Of a DNA stretch of 44,456 bases, positions 41,581 to 44,456 are shown piece after piece (position 1 is the first letter of the stretch; every line of letters begins with the position of its first letter). The position numbers and the translations under genes are program-made. The stretch is from Pelagibacterales bacterium SAG-MED01 (GTDB taxonomy: Bacteria; Pseudomonadota; Alphaproteobacteria; Pelagibacterales; Pelagibacteraceae), in the NCBI GenBank assembly GCA_014654455.1, contig JACWCY010000009.1:1-44456 (forward strand), written 5' to 3'. The notes under the pieces were generated by a model. The model saw only the letters and a program-made list of their open reading frames with translations. It did not search any database and had not been told where the DNA came from.

Positions 41581-42885
41581 ATGGAAGTTATTAACGACAA
41601 TGGGTGTGGTTGGGTAAAAGATCTTAATTCAAGAACAAATATAAAAATGCTTCAATCCAAAGATGATTGTGAGTGGCTTATTATTGGCGCTGGTTATACT
41701 GGCTTATCTGCAGCAAGAAAATTAGGTCTATTAAACTCTAATCAAAAAATAATTTTAGTAGACGCACAATTAGCTGGAGAGGGTGCTAGTTCAAGAAATT
41801 CTGGATATTTGGTTGATACAACTCTTAATGATGGATTCACTTCAAATAAAGAATTAGAAAATTATAAAAAAAAAGCAAATATTTATAATTTAGGCATTGA
41901 GGCTGTTAAAAAATTTATAAAAGAATATCAGGTCGATTGTGATTGGAATGAATGTGGAAAATATTTTGCATCATCTAATTATAAAGATAAGAAAATATTA
42001 GAAAGTTTTTCAGAGACTTTATCAAAATTAGGATATGAAAATAATTTATTGGATAATAATAAACTAACAAAAAAATTAGGAACAAATTTTTATAATATAG
42101 CTCTTCATACTAAAGGGGGAATCCTTATACATCCTGGTAAATTAGTTAGAGCAATGGTTGAAACTTTGCCTAAAAATGTTCATTTATATGAAAACTCTCC
42201 ATTAATAGAATGGAAAATAATTAATAATAAAGTTATATGCCATTTTAAAAATGGAATAATTAATACAAAAAAAGTTATCTTTGCTACTAATGGATTTTTG
42301 AAATCTTTAGGCATAAAGATTAATTATAACTTCCCTTTAACTTTGACCGCAAGTATGACCAGGCCATTATCAGATAAAGAATTTAGCTCTATTGGTAAAC
42401 CAAAAGAATGGGGTGTTTTGCCTGTAAGACCTATGGGAGCAACGATAAGAATGACTAAAGATAAAAGAATCTTGATAAGAAATACAGCTGAAGTTCATAA
42501 TCCTTTTGTAATGTCTAAATCTGATTTAGATAAAAGGTCTATTAAACAAAAAATCGGAATTAAAAAAAGGTTTCCTCAATTACCAGACAATATTATCGAG
42601 TCTACTTGGTCAGGTATTGTTTCAAGAACAAGGAACAGTTCTCAAATTTTTGAAAAAATAAATAGAAATATATATGTTGCTGGTTGTTATAATGGTTCTG
42701 GAATAGGAGTTGGAACATTATTTGGTGAACAAATTGCAATTAAAGCAAGCAATAACCATTCTAAAGAAATTGAAACAATAGAAAAAAGAGATAAACCAAA
42801 TTGGTTACCACCTCAACCATTTTTAGACATTGGTGTACGATCAAGATTAATTTATGAAAGAATGAAAGCTAAATCAGAAATTTAG
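41581..42885 (+). CDS. FAD-dependent DAO-family oxidoreductase, possible taurine dehydrogenase
   Basis: A 434-residue D-amino-acid-oxidase-fold flavoprotein. The dinucleotide site is LIIGAGYTGLSAARKL at residues 33-48, with EGASSRNSGYL, typical of amine-oxidising members where flavin is bound, and NIYVAGCYNGSGIGVGTLFG near the C-terminus. The tail LPPQPFLDIGVRSRLIYERMKA matches those of putrescine- and taurine-type oxidases. Position right after xsc suggests oxidation of taurine to sulfoacetaldehyde (TauY-like), but the small subunit TauX is not visible here, so another amine substrate is possible. No signal peptide is seen. Confidence 0.8.
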   Translation: MEVINDNGCGWVKDLNSRTNIKMLQSKDDCEWLIIGAGYTGLSAARKLGLLNSNQKIILVDAQLAGEGASSRNSGYLVDTTLNDGFTSNKELENYKKKANIYNLGIEAVKKFIKEYQVDCDWNECGKYFASSNYKDKKILESFSETLSKLGYENNLLDNNKLTKKLGTNFYNIALHTKGGILIHPGKLVRAMVETLPKNVHLYENSPLIEWKIINNKVICHFKNGIINTKKVIFATNGFLKSLGIKINYNFPLTLTASMTRPLSDKEFSSIGKPKEWGVLPVRPMGATIRMTKDKRILIRNTAEVHNPFVMSKSDLDKRSIKQKIGIKKRFPQLPDNIIESTWSGIVSRTRNSSQIFEKINRNIYVAGCYNGSGIGVGTLFGEQIAIKASNNHSKEIETIEKRDKPNWLPPQPFLDIGVRSRLIYERMKAKSEI

Positions 42886-42978
42886 AGAAAATAGATGAAG
42901 TTAATATTTAAATATGATATATAAATATTTTTATAGTCTATAATTAATTAATTTTTAAATTAGAAGTATTATCAAAAC

Positions 42979-43731
42979 ATGGAAAAAATTATTTATAATT
43001 TATGGGTTAAAATATGGATGAATGATATTGAATCTAAATTATTAGATTTAATACATGTGAAAGATAAAATAATATTTGATGTAGGGGCTTTTCGAGGAAT
43101 ATTTACAAAAAATCTTATTAAACATGAAAATTTAAATGGCAATCACTCAAAATATTATTTATTTGATCCAAATCCAAACTCAAAGAATTATTTAGCAGAA
43201 CTTATTAAGAATGAAAATATTACCTATACAGAAGTGGCATTAGATAACACAAATACAAAAAAAGAATTCACAATAAATAAATTTTTTGAAGCTTCAGGAT
43301 CTTCTTTAAAATCTGCTCATCAAGAAGATAAGCTATACAATTTTACAAGAAAAACTGTTTTAAAAATTTTAAATCCATTTAAAAAAATTGCAGATTATGA
43401 AAAAATAACTGTTCAAACCCAAACAATTGATAATTTTTGCTCATCTAACGATATTAAAAAAATTGATCTTCTCAAACTAGATTGTGATGGAACAGAATAT
43501 GAAGTTTTATTAGGTGCTGAAAAAATGCTATCTGAGGGAAAAATTGGATTAATATATACAGAAATTTCTGGTGCAAAAAAGGGATTTGATCTCAAAGTGC
43601 AAGAAATTGTAGATTTTTTAAATAAGTACAATTTTGATTTAAATAAAACATGGAACTATCCACATTTTAGTTTTTTAAGCAATCTTAAAGCTACAGACAA
43701 CCTATTTATAAAAAATAATACAACTAAGTAA
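42979..43731 (+). CDS. FkbM-family methyltransferase
   Basis: A 250-residue SAM-dependent methyltransferase with the FkbM pattern. Motif I is IFDVGAFRGIFTK near residues 36-48. The acidic loop LFDPNPNSKNYL gives ribose binding, and TYTEVALDNTNTKKEF and SSSLKSAHQED follow. The catalytic region is TIDNFCSSNDIKKIDLLKLDCDGTEYEVLLGAEKM. Such enzymes O-methylate sugars or polyketide-like groups in surface glycans. It is a single gene, convergent with the hydratase-type gene, with an 8-base 3' overlap. It could be part of a surface-glycan locus that continues beyond the window. The substrate is unknown. Confidence 0.85.
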   Translation: MEKIIYNLWVKIWMNDIESKLLDLIHVKDKIIFDVGAFRGIFTKNLIKHENLNGNHSKYYLFDPNPNSKNYLAELIKNENITYTEVALDNTNTKKEFTINKFFEASGSSLKSAHQEDKLYNFTRKTVLKILNPFKKIADYEKITVQTQTIDNFCSSNDIKKIDLLKLDCDGTEYEVLLGAEKMLSEGKIGLIYTEISGAKKGFDLKVQEIVDFLNKYNFDLNKTWNYPHFSFLSNLKATDNLFIKNNTTK

Positions 43732-44456
43732 TAATTGTAGCTTTTACCAAACCTAATTTATTAATTTTACCAATATAAAGACCTTTGCTTTTAATTGGAA
43801 CCACTCCAACTGTTGAGCCTGTAAATACCCAAAAATCTTTATTTAAATTTATTTTATCTTTCTTAATTTTATTTAATACAAACCTTAATGAATTTAATGG
43901 ATTTATATAGACAGTATTAGTGTTTCCATAGACAACCTGGTTAATTTTTTTGTTAGCAATATTTGTTTTTAAATTACCAATGTTAATTCTTTTATATTTT
44001 TTTTTTTTACCAATTAAAAATTTAACATTTGCTCCAAAATCACTACATAAATCTCCAAAAGAAGTAATCCCTTGTTTTTTTTGTCTGTAACCTACTATTT
44101 CAATACATGGAGCCATATAAGAAATATGTTTAGAAATATTTTTTTTAGTAATAGGGTTTTTAGATGAAAAGTAAGATTTTTTAATGAGATAACAAACTTC
44201 TAGTTCAATACCAAGTGTAGATTTATTGATTTTTACTTTTTCACCACTTTTTAAAACATTCCTTTTATAAATTGATGCATAGAAAGGTTCTTTTTCTTTT
44301 AATTTTTTCATTACAGAAATCCCAGTTCCTGCTGCTTTAAACCCAATTATTGGTTCTTGGATTTTACTCTCACACAACTTTCTTATTTTTGAGCTTCTTT
44401 GAGCTTTTTTGTAAATTTTTTAGGAATTGGTTTAATAAGTTTATTTTTAAGGAATG
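43724..44456 (-). CDS. 2-keto-4-pentenoate hydratase/fumarylacetoacetase-type protein, frameshifted and cut by window end
   Basis: The main frame (about 225 residues) has the MhpD-type hydratase pattern: EPIIGFKAAGTG, then FYASIYKRNVLKSGE, GIELEVCYLI with the metal Glu pair, MAPCIEIVGYRQ, GNTNTVYINPLNSLRFVLN and the C-terminal FWVFTGSTVGVVP. Upstream, the family-like start (LIKPIPKKF, KKLKEAQK) continues in another frame to the window edge. The two join if one A is added at the A5 run (complement T5 at 44386-44390), so a single-base loss has split the gene, either a real mutation or a sequencing error. The true start is outside the window. The enzyme would hydrate 2-oxo-4-enoates. Confidence 0.7.

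Noticed and set aside
1..44456. CRISPR arrays, tRNA, rRNA, insertion sequences or phage genes
   Set aside because: No regularly spaced repeats, no tRNA cloverleaf and no transposase or integrase was recognised by eye; a tRNA or Rfam scan would settle it.

Overview
The window is a strongly AT-rich, gene-dense stretch of a SAR11-type (Pelagibacterales, Alphaproteobacteria) chromosome. The signs are low-GC codon use, lysine- and asparagine-rich proteins, very short intergenic gaps, ATGA/TAATG overlaps, and a typical SAR11 gene set: isocitrate lyase beside a short-chain fatty-acyl regulator, aprMBA, xsc, a DmdA-like protein, TRAP and NCS1 uptake systems and amtB. I see no phage, insertion sequence, CRISPR array, rRNA or tRNA.

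Layout. (1) 1-3552: a DmdA/GcvT-family gene cut short at the left edge, aceA, a 53-residue ORF and a divergent ScfR/RamB-type regulator, with an array of TTTACAAA sites between them. The first 36 bases are an inverted copy of the aceA leader, so the left edge looks like an assembly or amplification chimera. (2) 3567-8592: small proteins, a compact protein resembling the catalytic domain of malonyl-CoA decarboxylase, then puuE-alc-allA, which takes allantoin to glyoxylate and urea, facing an NCS1 permease. (3) 8916-16165: a tripartite TRAP transporter (Q, M, Tat-exported P) followed by an aldehyde dehydrogenase/SDR pair and a divergent Fe-alcohol dehydrogenase/glutamine amidotransferase pair, probably one catabolic locus with unknown substrate. 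(4) 16175-20809: DEAD-box helicase, RseP, HU and AmtB, with a structured 55-nt element after amtB. (5) 20807-26861: glycosyltransferase-like protein, rhodanese, HCCA-isomerase, ABA4-like membrane protein, RecX, CysQ-type phosphatase, DUF3553 protein, MnmA, a membrane protein and a 27-residue basic peptide. (6) 26938-32179: metC-MFS-pabB-pabA-pabC-HIT, all on the plus strand. (7) 32279-42885: a sulfur/sulfonate block: aprM-aprB-aprA, two small unknown genes, a TauE/SafE exporter, a YeiH-type exporter, suyA-suyB, xsc and an FAD amine-oxidase-type gene. (8) 42979-44456: an FkbM methyltransferase and a frameshifted, edge-truncated hydratase.

How the genes fit together. Ureide breakdown gives glyoxylate, the same compound made by isocitrate lyase, so regions 1 and 2 share an intermediate. 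In region 7, SuyAB and Xsc release sulfite in the cytoplasm, the exporters can remove it and AprBA with its AprM anchor can oxidise it to APS. The C2 and C3 carbon skeletons then enter central metabolism. No single gene is of an unknown type that dominates the window. The least explained items are the compact malonyl-CoA-decarboxylase-like protein (4071-4691), the amtB 3' hairpin (20695-20749), the small genes downstream of aprA, and the GATase in the TRAP/ALDH/ADH locus.
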